Origin: Lelliottia nimipressuralis
GTDB lineage: Bacteria > Pseudomonadota > Gammaproteobacteria > Enterobacterales > Enterobacteriaceae
Assembly: GCF_004115925.1 (NCBI RefSeq)
Contig: NZ_SDDX01000001.1
Coordinates: 1-64,000 of the forward strand
Direction: 5' to 3'
DNA length: 64,000 nt
Part shown: positions 37,346 through 47,551 of the stretch, piece by piece
Layout: each line of letters opens with the position of its first letter
Numbering within the stretch: the stretch's first letter is position 1
Translations under genes and position numbers: made by a program
Notes under the pieces: generated by a model
What the model was told of the DNA's origin: nothing
Database searches by the model: none
Seen by the model: the letters and a program-made list of their open reading frames with translations, nothing else

Positions 37346-38266
37346 ATGCTGAATTACGTTTTTAAACGCCTGCTGGGGCTGATCCCAACGCTGCTGATTG
37401 TGGCGGTGCTGGTGTTTCTGTTCGTCCATATGCTGCCCGGCGATCCGGCGCGACTCATCGCCGGGCCGGAGGCGGATGCGACGGTGATCGACATGGTGCG
37501 CCAGCAGCTGGGTCTTGATCGGCCGCTGTATGTGCAGTTCTGGCACTACATCACCAACGTGTTGCAGGGCGATTTCGGCATCTCGATGGTGTCGCGACGT
37601 CCGGTTTCTGAGGAGATTGCCAGCCGCTTTATGCCGACGTTCTGGCTCACTCTTGCCAGTATGATCTGGGCGATGATTTTTGGTCTTGCCGCGGGGATTA
37701 TTGCCGCCGTCTGGCGCAACCGCTGGCCGGATAAGCTCGGCATGGCACTGGCCGTCACCGGGATCTCTTTCCCGGCGTTTGCGCTGGGGATGCTGCTGAT
37801 GCAGATCTTCTCTGTCGAACTGGGCTGGCTGCCGACGGTGGGGGCGGATACGTGGAAGCACTACATTCTGCCGTCGCTCACTTTAGGCGCAGCGGTGGCC
37901 GCCGTGATGGCGCGATTTACGCGCGCCTCGTTCGTCGATGTGCTGAGTGAAGACTATATGCGCACCGCGCGCGCCAAAGGTGTGAGCGAAAAGTGGGTGA
38001 TCCTCAAGCATGGCCTGCGCAATTCGATGATTCCGGTTGTCACGATGATGGGCCTGCAGTTTGGCTTCCTGCTTGGCGGTTCGATTGTGGTGGAGAAGGT
38101 CTTTAACTGGCCGGGGCTGGGTCGTTTGCTGGTCGATTCCGTCGACATGCGCGACTATCCGGTGATTCAGGCAGAGGTGCTGCTATTTTCACTGGAATTT
38201 ATTCTTATCAACTTAGTGGTGGATGTGCTCTACGCCGCCATTAACCCGGCTATCAGGTACAAGTAA
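37346..38266 (+). CDS. gsiC: Glutathione importer permease GsiC
   Basis: This 306-residue inner-membrane permease has six hydrophobic segments. It begins [19 protein letters not shown] and has the DppB-type [10 protein letters not shown] motif. The EAA coupling loop is [25 protein letters not shown]. The start at 37346 is preceded by GAGGGAAAGG; the frame is open five codons earlier. GsiD starts two bases after this stop. Confidence 0.95.
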   Translation: MLNYVFKRLLGLIPTLLIVAVLVFLFVHMLPGDPARLIAGPEADATVIDMVRQQLGLDRPLYVQFWHYITNVLQGDFGISMVSRRPVSEEIASRFMPTFWLTLASMIWAMIFGLAAGIIAAVWRNRWPDKLGMALAVTGISFPAFALGMLLMQIFSVELGWLPTVGADTWKHYILPSLTLGAAVAAVMARFTRASFVDVLSEDYMRTARAKGVSEKWVILKHGLRNSMIPVVTMMGLQFGFLLGGSIVVEKVFNWPGLGRLLVDSVDMRDYPVIQAEVLLFSLEFILINLVVDVLYAAINPAIRYK

Positions 38267-38267
38267 C

Positions 38268-39179
38268 ATGCGATTGTTTAACTGGCGTCGTCAGGCCATT
38301 TTAAAGGCTATGCCGGGGTTAAAACCGGACCATATCCGCACGCCGTGGCTGGAGTTCTGGCGGCGATTTCGTCGTCAGCCGGTGGCAATGACCGCCGGAC
38401 TGTTTGTGCTGCTGCTGATCGTAGTGGCGATACTGGCACCCTGGATCACGCCGTTCGATGCCGAAAACTACTTCGATTACGATCGACTGAACGATGGCCC
38501 GTCAATGATGCACTGGTTTGGCGTGGACTCTCTCGGGCGCGATATCTTTAGCCGCGTGCTGGTCGGCGCACAAATCTCACTCGCGGCGGGCGTTTTCGCG
38601 GTGCTGATTGGCGCTGCCATCGGTACGGTGCTGGGCCTGCTGGCGGGGTTCTACGAAGGCTGGTGGGACCGCATCATCATGCGTATCTGCGATGTGCTTT
38701 TTGCCTTTCCCGGCATTTTGCTGGCGATCGCCGTCGTCGCAATAATGGGCAGCGGGATGGCTAACGTGATCATCGCCGTGGCGGTCTTTTCCATTCCGGC
38801 GTTTGCCCGTCTGGTGCGCGGAAATACGCTGGTGCTGAAGCAACAGACGTTTATCGAGTCGGCGCGCAGTATTGGCGCCAGCGATGCAACCATCCTGTTT
38901 AACCACATCCTGCCCGGCACGGTCTCGTCCATTGTGGTCTATTTCACCATGCGTATCGGCGTGTCGATTATCTCAGCGGCGAGCCTCTCATTCCTGGGAT
39001 TAGGCGCACAGCCGCCGACGCCGGAGTGGGGCGCGATGCTCAATGAAGCGCGGGCTGACATGGTGATTGCGCCTCACGTGGCGATATTCCCAAGCCTCGC
39101 GATCTTCTTTACCGTACTGGCCTTTAACCTGTTAGGTGACGGCCTGCGCGACGCGCTGGACCCGAAGATTAAAGGGTAG
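38268..39179 (+). CDS. gsiD: Glutathione importer permease GsiD
   Basis: This 303-residue partner permease of the DppC type begins [17 protein letters not shown] and has the LMGTDSLGRD-type [15 protein letters not shown] motif. The EAA loop is [23 protein letters not shown]. It ends the gsi operon. In K-12 the next genes are the c-di-GMP genes pdeI and dgcI and then rimO; here bssR follows directly, 131 bp downstream. Confidence 0.95.
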   Translation: MRLFNWRRQAILKAMPGLKPDHIRTPWLEFWRRFRRQPVAMTAGLFVLLLIVVAILAPWITPFDAENYFDYDRLNDGPSMMHWFGVDSLGRDIFSRVLVGAQISLAAGVFAVLIGAAIGTVLGLLAGFYEGWWDRIIMRICDVLFAFPGILLAIAVVAIMGSGMANVIIAVAVFSIPAFARLVRGNTLVLKQQTFIESARSIGASDATILFNHILPGTVSSIVVYFTMRIGVSIISAASLSFLGLGAQPPTPEWGAMLNEARADMVIAPHVAIFPSLAIFFTVLAFNLLGDGLRDALDPKIKG

Positions 39180-39310
39180 GGCTGGGGGCTGGACGTTGTA
39201 ACATTGTAAAGAATGTTAATCAGTTACGATTTATTGACCTGACGCATTAATCTGGTCAAAAAATGAGCTTATTCTGATCGTGCACAATGGCTGACAAGGG
39301 AGGAAATAGC

Positions 39311-39694
39311 ATGTCCGTTGACAGACTGAAACGCGATCTACTGAACAAGCTGATCAATGCCCGGATTGACCTTGCGGCATACCTGCAGTTAAGGATGGCA
39401 AAAGGGTATATGTCAGTCAGCGAAAGCGACCATCTGCGTGATAATTGTTTTGAACTGTGTGACTACATGCGTGAAAAAGCGCCGATCCTGCGGGATTATT
39501 ACGACGCTGATGAACAGCTTGTCCTGCAACGCGCGGCTGACGCGTTGTCAAAAGCTGCCGTATGCCTGATGACCGGACACCATGATTGTCCAACGTTTGT
39601 CGCCGTCAGCGCGGAGAAACTGGAACACTCCCTGACGACACTGACTCTCTGCATTATGTGCCTGAAAGAGCACGCCGCGCTCCATCAGCACTAA
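39311..39694 (+). CDS. bssR: Biofilm regulator BssR (YliH)
   Basis: This 127-residue cytoplasmic protein matches E. coli BssR, most clearly in the segments LLNKLINARIDLAAYLQLR, AKGYMSVSESDHLRDN and AAVCLMTGHHDCPT. The central part is more diverged. BssR influences biofilm formation and indole/AI-2-linked signalling in E. coli by an unknown mechanism. ATG 39311 follows GGGAGGAAATAGC. A strong terminator closes the gene. Confidence 0.88.
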   Translation: MSVDRLKRDLLNKLINARIDLAAYLQLRMAKGYMSVSESDHLRDNCFELCDYMREKAPILRDYYDADEQLVLQRAADALSKAAVCLMTGHHDCPTFVAVSAEKLEHSLTTLTLCIMCLKEHAALHQH

Positions 39695-39699
39695 ACTCC

Positions 39700-39720
39700 G
39701 GGGGAGGCGACTCCCCCTTC
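39700..39720 (+). terminator. Terminator of bssR
   Basis: GGGGGAG-GCGA-CTCCCCC followed by TTCTGATT, five bases after the bssR stop. Confidence 0.8.
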
Positions 39721-39802
39721 TGATTAAGCTTTTGTAAAAGTGCTCACGCGCCCGGTCGGCCTGGCTACTCTTTATGCCAAACGTCGAAAAAAGGAGTGCG
39801 TA

Positions 39803-40921
39803 ATGCGCCGATCTTCGCTGATTCCTCTGTCTCTCTTCTTTCTCTCCGCTTACGTAATGGCGGCACCCGGCGCAGTTAAAGTCGATGTGCTGCAAACTAA
39901 ACTCGATCACCCGTGGTCGCTGGCCTTTTTGCCAGATAATCAGGGCATGCTGATCACCCTCAGGGGTGGGCAGCTCAAGCACTGGCAGGCGGGAAAAGGG
40001 CTGTCAGATCCGATCGTCGGGATACCGAAAGTGTGGGATAGCGGGCAGGGCGGTCTGTTGGACGTGGTGCTGGCTCCGGATTTTGAACAGTCGCGCCGCA
40101 TCTGGCTCAGCTACGCCGAAGCCGGCAACGATGGTAAAGCGGGCACGGCAGTAGGATATGGCCGCCTGAGCGAGGATCTCTCGCGCGTCGAGGCTTTCCA
40201 GGTGGTGTTCCGCCAGATGCCAAAACTGTCGACGGGAAATCACTTCGGCGGGCGACTGGTGTTCGACGGAAAAGGCTATCTGTTTATCGGCCTGGGTGAA
40301 AACAATCAACGTCCGACGGCGCAGGATCTGGATAAGCTGCAAGGGAAAGTGGTACGCCTGACGGATCAGGGCAAAGTGCCCGCAGATAATCCGTTCGTCG
40401 ATAAAGCAGGCGCACGCCCGGAAATCTGGTCATACGGCATCCGCAATCCGCAGGGGATGGCGATGAACCCCTGGACCGACGCGCTGTGGCTGAACGAGCA
40501 CGGCCCGCGTGGCGGTGATGAGATCAACATCCCTGAAAAAGGCAAAAACTACGGCTGGCCGCTGGCGACGCACGGGATTAACTACAGCGGCCTGAAAATT
40601 CCGGAAGCCAAAGGCGAGCACGTCGAAGGCACAGAGCCGCCGCTGTTTGTCTGGAAAGTATCGCCCGCGGTGAGCGGCATGGCGTTCTACAACAGCGACG
40701 TCTTCCCGCAGTGGAAAAACAAACTGTTCATGGGTGCGCTGAAAGAGAAAGACGTGATTGTCCTGAGCGTGGACGGCAATAAGGTGACGGAAGACGGGCG
40801 GATTCTGGGAGATAAAGGCAACCGCATCCGCGATGTGCGGGTGGGGCCGGATGGCTATCTGTATGTATTAACGGATGAATCAGACGGGCAACTGTTGAAA
40901 GTCAGCCCGTCCGGGGCGTGA
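39803..40921 (+). CDS. yliI: PQQ-dependent aldose sugar dehydrogenase YliI
   Basis: This 372-residue periplasmic protein has a signal peptide (SSLIPLSLFFLSAYVMAA) and the soluble PQQ glucose-dehydrogenase beta-propeller fold. Recognisable motifs are HPWSLAFLPD, GGLLDVVLAPDF, HFGGRLVFDGKGYLFIGLGE, SYGIRNPQGMA and NEHGPRGGDEINI. It oxidises aldoses when PQQ is available from outside. ATG 39803 follows AAAGGAG. It ends one base before the converging gstB stop. Confidence 0.93.
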   Translation: MRRSSLIPLSLFFLSAYVMAAPGAVKVDVLQTKLDHPWSLAFLPDNQGMLITLRGGQLKHWQAGKGLSDPIVGIPKVWDSGQGGLLDVVLAPDFEQSRRIWLSYAEAGNDGKAGTAVGYGRLSEDLSRVEAFQVVFRQMPKLSTGNHFGGRLVFDGKGYLFIGLGENNQRPTAQDLDKLQGKVVRLTDQGKVPADNPFVDKAGARPEIWSYGIRNPQGMAMNPWTDALWLNEHGPRGGDEINIPEKGKNYGWPLATHGINYSGLKIPEAKGEHVEGTEPPLFVWKVSPAVSGMAFYNSDVFPQWKNKLFMGALKEKDVIVLSVDGNKVTEDGRILGDKGNRIRDVRVGPDGYLYVLTDESDGQLLKVSPSGA

Positions 40922-41548
40922 TTAGCTCACGGGGATCATGATCGCTTTTTGGAAGGCTGGGCGCGTTTTGAGTTGTGCGAACCAGCGCTCCAGGTTTGGA
41001 TACGATCCCCACTCCAGACCGATGTTGGTCAGGTTCCAGATAAACGGCGCGACCGCGATATCGCCCACGCCAAACGCGGAGCCTGAGAGATATGGCTGGT
41101 TCGCGAGTGCGTCATCCAGCAGGGCAAACAGTTTTTCGCACGCCGCTTTTCCGGCGTCGATCGCCGCATAATCACGCTCGGCTTCCGGGGTTCTGACCAG
41201 GCCCATCAGGATCGGGCGGTGCGCGGGGGAGAGCGTCTGGTTTGCCCAATCCATCCATTTTTCACCCTCGGCACGGCGGGCAGGATTGTCCACCCACAGG
41301 CGGTTTTGCCCGTACTGCGCTGCCAGATAGCGCACAATGGCGTTCGATTCCCACAGGGTTAAGTCGGTTTCATCGTCGCGCAGCAGCGGCACCAGTCCGT
41401 TGGGGTTCATCGCCAGATACTCGGCATCGTTATTCACGCCAAACTGCAAACCGGCCATGATCTGGTTAAACGGTAAATCCAGCTCTTCCAGCGTCCAGAG
41501 CACTTTCTTGACGTTGGTTGAATTGTTCCTGCCCCACAGCGTAATCAT
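40922..41548 (-). CDS. gstB: Glutathione S-transferase GstB
   Basis: This 208-residue GST starts [23 protein letters not shown], with a thioredoxin-like N-domain. The glutathione-binding NPNGLVPLL and [10 protein letters not shown] motifs are present, followed by a helical C-domain with the conserved [13 protein letters not shown] 41548 follows TCAGGAG. It sits immediately convergent with yliI, as in E. coli. Confidence 0.94.
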   Translation of the reverse strand: MITLWGRNNSTNVKKVLWTLEELDLPFNQIMAGLQFGVNNDAEYLAMNPNGLVPLLRDDETDLTLWESNAIVRYLAAQYGQNRLWVDNPARRAEGEKWMDWANQTLSPAHRPILMGLVRTPEAERDYAAIDAGKAACEKLFALLDDALANQPYLSGSAFGVGDIAVAPFIWNLTNIGLEWGSYPNLERWFAQLKTRPAFQKAIMIPVS

Positions 41549-41797
41549 ATTGACTCCTGAATGAGTGAAATAACCTGAGTGGTGAATCAAAGCCTGCGAT
41601 TGCACATGGTGAGATAAACCTAACATTTACGCAACAGAAGACAAAAAAATCGCATCCGGGACAGCACCCCGGCCCGTTATTGCGTAAACTTTAAAAACTT
41701 TACCTGGTTTAGGTTTCTTTAGACTCATTAGTACGTTATTACTCATCGCTTCTTGCGACACGGTGATGTGACGTGATTTTTTAGAAAGGACACTCGG

Positions 41798-43012
41798 GTG
41801 GCATTTATGACGCATACAACTTCTTCTCTGCGCAGCCTGGCGGCAGGCTCCGCACTGCTTTTCCTGTTTTCCCCCACACTTTTTGCGGCTGAAACGGCAG
41901 CACCAGAAGCGCCTCCGGTCGACGCGCGCGCGTGGATCCTGATGGACTACGCTAGCGGTAAAGTGCTGGCGGAAGGCAACGCGGACGAACAGCTCGATCC
42001 GGCGAGTCTGACCAAAATCATGACCAGCTACGTGGTGGGGCAGGCGCTCAAAGCGAACAAAATTAAGCTCGACGACATGGTGACCATTGGCAAAGACGCC
42101 TGGGCCACCGGCAACCCGGCCCTGCGCGGCTCGTCCGTGATGTTTCTGAAACCGGGTGACCAGGTTTCCGTGTCGGATCTGAATAAAGGGGTGATTATTC
42201 AGTCGGGGAACGACGCTTGTATCGCGCTGGCGGATTACGTCGCGGGCAGCCAGGACTCCTTTATCGGCCTGATGAATGGTTACGCGCAAAAACTCGGCCT
42301 GACCAAAACCACCTTCAAAACGGTCCACGGCCTGGACGCGCCGGGGCAGTTCAGTACCGCCCGCGATATGGCGCTGCTGGGCAAAGCGCTGATCCACGAC
42401 GTGCCGGATGAGTACGCCATCCATAAAGAGAAAGAGTTTACGTTCAACAAGATCCGCCAGCCGAACCGCAACCGTCTGCTGTGGAGCAGCAACGTGAATG
42501 TAGACGGCATGAAAACCGGCACCACCGCAGGCGCAGGCTATAACCTGGTGGCCTCTGCGACCCAGGGCGATATGCGTTTGATCTCCGTGGTGCTTGGCAC
42601 CAAAACCGACCGCATCCGCTTTAATGAATCCGAAAAACTGCTGACCTGGGGCTTCCGCTTCTTCGAAACGGTGACGCCAATTAAACCTGACGCGACCTTT
42701 ATCAGCCAGCGCGTCTGGTTCGGCGATAAGAGTGAAGTGAATCTGGGCGCGGGTGAAGCGGGTTCTGTGACGATCCCGCGTGGTCAGTTGAAAAATCTGA
42801 AAGCGAGCTACACCCTGACCGATCCACAGCTGACCGCGCCGCTGAAAAAGGGCCAGGTGGTCGGCACGATCGATTTCCAGCTTAACGGCAAATCTATTGA
42901 GCAGCGTCCGCTGATCGTGATGGAAGCGGTGGAAGAGGGTGGATTCTTCAGCCGGATGTGGGACTTCGTGATGATGAAATTCCACTCGTGGTTTGGTAGC
43001 TGGTTCTCATAA
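41798..43012 (+). CDS. dacC: D-alanyl-D-alanine carboxypeptidase DacC (PBP6a)
   Basis: This periplasmic, membrane-anchored carboxypeptidase trims peptidoglycan pentapeptides. It has a signal sequence ([18 protein letters not shown]), the catalytic SLTK tetrad in [15 protein letters not shown] in [14 protein letters not shown] and KTG in [13 protein letters not shown]. The C-terminal amphipathic anchor is [29 protein letters not shown] spaces best to the GTG at 41798; the ATG at 41807, which corresponds to the E. coli N-terminus, is an alternative. A hairpin terminator follows. Confidence 0.95.
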   Translation: MAFMTHTTSSLRSLAAGSALLFLFSPTLFAAETAAPEAPPVDARAWILMDYASGKVLAEGNADEQLDPASLTKIMTSYVVGQALKANKIKLDDMVTIGKDAWATGNPALRGSSVMFLKPGDQVSVSDLNKGVIIQSGNDACIALADYVAGSQDSFIGLMNGYAQKLGLTKTTFKTVHGLDAPGQFSTARDMALLGKALIHDVPDEYAIHKEKEFTFNKIRQPNRNRLLWSSNVNVDGMKTGTTAGAGYNLVASATQGDMRLISVVLGTKTDRIRFNESEKLLTWGFRFFETVTPIKPDATFISQRVWFGDKSEVNLGAGEAGSVTIPRGQLKNLKASYTLTDPQLTAPLKKGQVVGTIDFQLNGKSIEQRPLIVMEAVEEGGFFSRMWDFVMMKFHSWFGSWFS

Positions 43013-43016
43013 AAGC

Positions 43017-43044
43017 AAAACGATAACCGCAAGGTTATCGTTTT
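43017..43044. terminator. Terminator of dacC
   Basis: AAAACGATAACC-GCAA-GGTTATCGTTTT is a perfect 12-bp stem, 5 bp after the dacC stop. Confidence 0.85.
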
Positions 43045-43058
43045 GAGTGTTTGCCTCG

Positions 43059-43073
43059 TCCCCCGACGGGGGA
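43059..43073. repeat. REP-like palindrome between dacC and deoR
   Basis: TCCCCCG-A-CGGGGGA followed by GGGATAGGGTGAGAG, the same layout as the 26533 repeat (palindrome, then a G-rich tail). Confidence 0.5.
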
Positions 43074-43129
43074 GGGATAGGGTGAGAGCATCAGACCGCG
43101 CTGGCGGCCAAGCCCGGCAAAACCTCCAC

Positions 43130-43888
43130 TCAGTACATCAATTTAATCTGCTGCGCTTTGGCGTGCGCGACCAGCTCGTCATCAGGGCGGCAGTCGCTGA
43201 CAATCGCATCAAAGCGTGCCAGATCGCCCATTCTTGCTGAACGCACTTTGCCAAATTTGCTGTGATCCACCACCAGCACATGATACTGCGCGGCGTTCAT
43301 CGCCCAATGCTTCACCGTTAACTCTTCGAGGTTAAAACAGGTTGCGCCCTGGCGCACGCTCACGCCTGCCGCTGAGTAAAAGGCGATATCCGGACAGAGA
43401 TTGCTCAGGGTGTCCTGAAGATTCAACGGCTTGAAAATGGCGTTGCTGGCGTGAAACTCACCGCCGCAGAGGATCACCCGACACTCAGGTTTCTCCTGGA
43501 GAGCCAGAAAGGTATTTAGGGAGTAGCACACCGCCGTGAACGGCAGCGCGTTATCGATGGCTTCGATAATCCAGGGTGTGGTGGTGCCGCAGTCGAAAAA
43601 CAGAGTCTGATGCGGTTGCACGAGGGAGGCGGCCAGCCGTGCGGCTTTGCGTTTTTCCTCAACCAGGCGGGTTTTCTGATCGCTCAGCAGATAGTGGCTG
43701 CCGCTGCGTGGCTCCAGTACGATATAGCCGCCGAGCAGCACCACGGGGGCACTCTCGCTGTTCAGGTCGCGACGGATGGTCATCTCGGAAACGCCGAGCA
43801 GAGTAGCAGCTTCTTTGAGATGCAGCTTATCGCTGCGCTTCAGGGCTTGCAGCAGCTGGGAGATGCGGTCGTCGCGTCGTGTTTCCAT
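43130..43888 (-). CDS. deoR: Deoxyribonucleoside regulator DeoR
   Basis: This 252-residue repressor matches E. coli DeoR. The helix-turn-helix is HLKEAATLLGVSEMTIRRDLN. The C-terminal sensor domain carries LFFDCGTTTPWIIEAI and VVDHSKFGKV. It represses the deo and nupG genes and is induced by deoxyribose 5-phosphate. ATG 43888 gives METRRDDRISQLLQ, the E. coli start; the frame runs 11 codons further up. Confidence 0.96.
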   Translation of the reverse strand: METRRDDRISQLLQALKRSDKLHLKEAATLLGVSEMTIRRDLNSESAPVVLLGGYIVLEPRSGSHYLLSDQKTRLVEEKRKAARLAASLVQPHQTLFFDCGTTTPWIIEAIDNALPFTAVCYSLNTFLALQEKPECRVILCGGEFHASNAIFKPLNLQDTLSNLCPDIAFYSAAGVSVRQGATCFNLEELTVKHWAMNAAQYHVLVVDHSKFGKVRSARMGDLARFDAIVSDCRPDDELVAHAKAQQIKLMY

Positions 43889-43909
43889 AGATCCTCGGGG
43901 CGAAAAGGT

Positions 43910-43932
43910 GAACCCCCACAATGTGGGGGTTC
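43910..43932 (-). terminator. Hairpin between ybjG and deoR
   Basis: GAACCCCCAC-AAT-GTGGGGGTTC has perfect 10-bp arms. On the minus strand ACCTTTTCG follows, so it may end the ybjG message ahead of deoR. Confidence 0.7.
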
Positions 43933-43955
43933 AAGTGTAACCTGTCGGACCGGGA

Positions 43956-44564
43956 TTAGTCACGTATCCAGCCTTTGCGGATCGGGAGAGCAAAGCAGAT
44001 ACGGTAGACGCGCTGCAGCCCGCGATAAATCTGCTGTCCCATGATATTCCACAGGATTTGTGCGCTCAGGCAGCCCATCATTCCGACCAGCAGTCCGCCC
44101 AGCATATCCAGCGGCCAGTGGACGCCGAGATAAACGCGCGACCAGGCAATGCCGAGTGCGATCGCCATCAGAACCACGCCCGACCAGACGCGGTGCCAGA
44201 ACAAAAAGGCCAGTGCGAAGGTGAAAATCACGGTACCGTGATCGCTCGGGAAGGAGTCGTCAGCCGCATGGTGCAGGAAGTTTGAACCGATATGATCGAC
44301 AAATGGACGGTCGTGCGGGAACAGATGCCCCAGCGTCCAGGAGGCGGTCATGCTAACCGCCAGCGCCATCGCCACCTTTATCACCAGCTGACGCTGCGCG
44401 CTGACCTGCTTGCGTGGCCCCCACAGCCAGAGTATCGCGATCAGCAAGGGCACGATGTTAATCAGATCCTTTGCCACAAATTTGGCAAACATAATCATCC
44501 ACTCCGGTGACGCCGGGGTGGCATTAATCAGATAAAACAGTCCGTAATTGAGATTCTCTAGCAT
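43956..44564 (-). CDS. ybjG: Undecaprenyl-diphosphatase YbjG (PAP2 family)
   Basis: This 202-residue inner-membrane phosphatase recycles undecaprenyl diphosphate for cell-wall synthesis; in E. coli it shares this role with BacA and PgpB. The three PAP2 motifs are complete: a C1-like region before FPHDRPF, PSDHGTVIF (C2) and SRVYLGVHWPLDMLGG (C3). It is six bases downstream of a second PAP2 gene, so they form an operon that K-12 lacks. Confidence 0.95.
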   Translation of the reverse strand: MLENLNYGLFYLINATPASPEWMIMFAKFVAKDLINIVPLLIAILWLWGPRKQVSAQRQLVIKVAMALAVSMTASWTLGHLFPHDRPFVDHIGSNFLHHAADDSFPSDHGTVIFTFALAFLFWHRVWSGVVLMAIALGIAWSRVYLGVHWPLDMLGGLLVGMMGCLSAQILWNIMGQQIYRGLQRVYRICFALPIRKGWIRD

Positions 44565-44570
44565 TCCAAC

Positions 44571-45299
44571 TCACTCTTTTGCAAACCAGGCAGAAACAAG
44601 GCCGTAAGCCACGACCTGAGAAAACCAAACCCACCAACCTGCCCACAGGTTGTGAGAGAAGAAATGGGCGCCGCGCATGACCTGGCCGAAGCCCATCGTC
44701 AGGCCCGCCACCGCACCCAGCGCCACGAAACACCACGCCAGACGAGGGCGCTCGCGCCAGAAGGCGAAAAACAGCCCCATTACCATAAAGCCGCTCGATG
44801 CGTGCCCGCCAGGGAAGCAACGACCGGGGCCGCTGCCATCAGGCGTACTGCTAAACAGCGGATACGAAACCGCTTTGCCGCCGTACTCCAGCAGATCCCA
44901 CGGACAGCTGTGATGGCTGGTACTTTTCAGCACACCGACCACCAGGGTGCCAAGGCCCATCAGCAGCGCTCCGGTGACCAGCGGCATGTTGCGACGAAAG
45001 GCGCCATAAATCAGCGCCACGGCCGCCGTCGCAATCGCAACGTACTTCGCCAGTCGATGGTTCAGCAGATCCAGCAGCGCGTTTTGCTGCAGCGGGAAAT
45101 GGTGGCTGGCGGCGTCATACCAGAAACCCGTGATCCAGCGGTCGAGCGTCTCATCGCGCGAAAGACAGGTAAACAGCACCGCCATCAGCAGTAGCGCGAA
45201 AAGCTGATAACCATAAAAGCGCACCGGTAAACGGTAAAGGGGTTTTATCTTAGTTGTCGGTGACTTAGATAAATCCGAAGGGGCAGTATGTTGAGCCAT
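44571..45299 (-). CDS. Second PAP2-family membrane phosphatase
   Basis: This 242-residue membrane protein has about five to six hydrophobic segments. PAP2 motif C1 is LKSTSHHSCPWDL and C2 is CFPGGHASSGFMVMG. C3 is a variant, MRGAHFFSHNLWAGW, in which the usual Asp after the catalytic His is missing; several PAP2 subfamilies use this HFxSH form. Likely substrates are lipid diphosphates or lipid A. It lies upstream of ybjG with a 6-bp gap, suggesting related roles at the envelope. No K-12 gene occupies this place. The specific activity is unknown. Confidence 0.8.
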   Translation of the reverse strand: MAQHTAPSDLSKSPTTKIKPLYRLPVRFYGYQLFALLLMAVLFTCLSRDETLDRWITGFWYDAASHHFPLQQNALLDLLNHRLAKYVAIATAAVALIYGAFRRNMPLVTGALLMGLGTLVVGVLKSTSHHSCPWDLLEYGGKAVSYPLFSSTPDGSGPGRCFPGGHASSGFMVMGLFFAFWRERPRLAWCFVALGAVAGLTMGFGQVMRGAHFFSHNLWAGWWVWFSQVVAYGLVSAWFAKE

Positions 45300-45466
45300 A
45301 ATGACGTTCGTTGACGGGAAATAGGCCCATCATAAAGGTGTCAACTTAAGGAAACCTTAAACGACGACGATATGTGCTTTATTTCTGTTTATCTTCGATA
45401 ATTCACTATCTCGCGACCGGTCATTTCATTAAACTCATCGCGATTTTTTCATCAAAAAGAGACTGC

Positions 45467-46696
45467 ATGTTAAACCGTTCTTCTTCCGGTAACCGTCTGG
45501 GTCGTCAGGCGTTACTTTTCCCTCTGTGTCTGGTGCTTTACGAATTCTCCACCTATATCGGCAACGATATGATCCAGCCGGGTATGCTGGCCGTGGTGGA
45601 GCAGTACAACGCCGGGATCGAGTGGGTACCGACATCCATGACCGCCTATCTGGCTGGCGGCATGTTTTTACAGTGGCTGCTGGGGCCGCTGTCGGATCGC
45701 ATTGGCCGTCGCCCGGTGATGCTGACCGGCGTGGTGTGGTTTATCGTCACCTGCCTCGCCATTCTGCTGGCACAAACGATTGAACAATTCACGCTGCTGC
45801 GATTCTTGCAGGGGGTGAGCCTGTGCTTTATCGGCGCCGTAGGGTATGCCGCTATTCAAGAGTCTTTCGAGGAGGCGGTGTGTATCAAAATCACCGCCCT
45901 GATGGCGAACGTGGCGCTGATTGCGCCGCTGCTCGGCCCGCTGGTGGGCGCGGCGTGGGTGCACGTTGCGCCGTGGGAAGGGATGTTTGTGCTGTTCGCG
46001 GCATTGGCGGCGATTTCGTTCTTCGGCTTGCACCGCGCAATGCCAGAGACCGCCACCCGCCTGGGCGAAAAACTGTCCCTAAAAGAGCTGGGGCGCGACT
46101 ACAAAGAGGTGCTCAGGAATGGCCGCTTTGTGGCGGGGGCGCTGGCCACCGGTTTTGTCAGCCTGCCGCTGCTGGCGTGGATTGCCCAGTCACCGGTCAT
46201 TATTATTAGTGGCGAGAAGCTCAGCAGCTATGAATACGGTCTGCTGCAGGTGCCTGTTTTTGGCGCGCTGATTATCGGTAACCTGGTGCTGGCACGCCTC
46301 ACTTCCCGTCGCAGCGTGCGCTCGCTGATCATTATGGGCGGCTGGCCGATTGTGGCCGGGCTGGTGGTTGCAGCGGTGGCGACCGTCGCCTCTTCCCACG
46401 CCTATCTGTGGATGACGGCCGGGCTGAGTATTTATGCCTTTGGGATTGGTCTGGCGAATGCCGGGCTGGTGCGCCTGACGCTGTTTGCCAGCGAGATGAG
46501 TAAAGGCACCGTATCCGCCGCAATGGGGATGCTGCAGATGCTGATCTTTACCGTGGGCATTGAAGTCAGTAAACACGCCTACAGCTTTGGCGGTAACGGG
46601 CTGTTCAGCCTGTTTAACCTCGCCAATGGCGTGCTGTGGCTGGGGCTGATGGTGATGTTCCTGAAAGATAAACGCGTCGGCAGCGCGTTACAGTAA
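45467..46696 (+). CDS. mdfA: Multidrug efflux transporter MdfA
   Basis: This 409-residue MFS drug/proton antiporter (E. coli 410) exports chloramphenicol, cationic dyes and other lipophilic compounds. Glu26 and Asp34, the membrane-embedded acidic residues of helix 1 that drive MdfA, are both present ([16 protein letters not shown]). Motif [15 protein letters not shown] is intact. ATG 45467 gives the E. coli N-terminus. The K-12 neighbour ybjH is absent; a REP element separates mdfA from ybjI. Confidence 0.96.
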   Translation: MLNRSSSGNRLGRQALLFPLCLVLYEFSTYIGNDMIQPGMLAVVEQYNAGIEWVPTSMTAYLAGGMFLQWLLGPLSDRIGRRPVMLTGVVWFIVTCLAILLAQTIEQFTLLRFLQGVSLCFIGAVGYAAIQESFEEAVCIKITALMANVALIAPLLGPLVGAAWVHVAPWEGMFVLFAALAAISFFGLHRAMPETATRLGEKLSLKELGRDYKEVLRNGRFVAGALATGFVSLPLLAWIAQSPVIIISGEKLSSYEYGLLQVPVFGALIIGNLVLARLTSRRSVRSLIIMGGWPIVAGLVVAAVATVASSHAYLWMTAGLSIYAFGIGLANAGLVRLTLFASEMSKGTVSAAMGMLQMLIFTVGIEVSKHAYSFGGNGLFSLFNLANGVLWLGLMVMFLKDKRVGSALQ

Positions 46697-46700
46697 GTTG

Positions 46701-46730
46701 TTGCCCGGTGGCGTTACGCTTACCGGGCAA
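46701..46730. repeat. REP element between mdfA and ybjI
   Basis: TTGCCCGGTGGCG and a matching TTACGCTTACCGGGCAA half form the classic enterobacterial REP palindrome between converging genes. Confidence 0.85.
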
Positions 46731-46738
46731 TTCGCGCG

Positions 46739-47551
46739 CTAGTTAAACGGCGCTTCCCCGTTCAACGCTTTTTCGATCACGTCCAGCACGCCTTCGTCGT
46801 TATTGTGCGGCGCCTCGAAACGCGCCTCGGCTTTGATATGCGGTTTGGCGTTTGCCATCGCAAAGCTAAAGCCCGCCTGACGCAGCATCTCAACGTCATT
46901 CCCGCTGTCGCCAAACGCCACCACTTCGCTATCGTCGATACCCCAGTGCTGCTGCAAAATACGCAGTCCGTTCGCCTTGTGCACGCCCGGAATTATCAGA
47001 TCGATATTGCCATGGCCGGTGGTCACCGGAACCATAATGTCGCTCAGTTCCTGATGGATCAGCGCCTGCACGCGCGGGATTTCGCTGTCCGGCAGATTCA
47101 ATCCAAACTTAAAGAAGATGTCGTCAAGATGGTCAAAGTTATCAACCATTTCCAGACGATGGTAATACTTCGCCGCCATCTCTTTGAGGCTGTCATCATA
47201 AGATTTCAGGGTATAGGCGCTGCTCTTACCGCAGGCGATCACTTCCACTTCCGGCAGAGAGCAGAGGAAACGCGCCACCGTGTCGAACTGGCTTTTGGTG
47301 AGTTCACCGTTAAACACATCTTCGCGAGCGTTCACCACCCAGCCGCCGTTTTCGGCGACAAAAGCGATCTCATCGGCAATCTCCGGGAAAAAGGAGATGA
47401 GCTGGTAATACTGATTCCCGCTGGCAACCACAAAGCGAATATCTTGTGCTTTCATGCGCGCATACTGCGCCAGAAAGCGCTCGCGGTTATAGGTTTTGGC
47501 GTCGCTCAGGAAGGTTCCATCCATGTCGACGGCGATTAACTTAACGCTCAT
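46739..47551 (-). CDS. ybjI: HAD phosphatase YbjI (Cof family)
   Basis: This 270-residue HAD-IIB phosphatase is a paralogue of YbiV in this window. In E. coli it acts on flavin mononucleotide and sugar phosphates. Motif I is [11 protein letters not shown], motif III Lys is in GVHKANGLR and motif IV is [15 protein letters not shown] 47551 starts 11 bases before the end of ybjJ, so the two genes overlap and are translationally coupled. Confidence 0.95.
   Translation of the reverse strand: MSVKLIAVDMDGTFLSDAKTYNRERFLAQYARMKAQDIRFVVASGNQYYQLISFFPEIADEIAFVAENGGWVVNAREDVFNGELTKSQFDTVARFLCSLPEVEVIACGKSSAYTLKSYDDSLKEMAAKYYHRLEMVDNFDHLDDIFFKFGLNLPDSEIPRVQALIHQELSDIMVPVTTGHGNIDLIIPGVHKANGLRILQQHWGIDDSEVVAFGDSGNDVEMLRQAGFSFAMANAKPHIKAEARFEAPHNNDEGVLDVIEKALNGEAPFN

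Noticed and set aside
41627..42985. 452-codon open frame antisense to dacC
   Set aside because: It lies wholly within the complement of a complete, well-conserved dacC. Its His/Arg/Gln-rich composition reflects codon bias of the sense gene, and no family motif or ribosome-binding site is visible.
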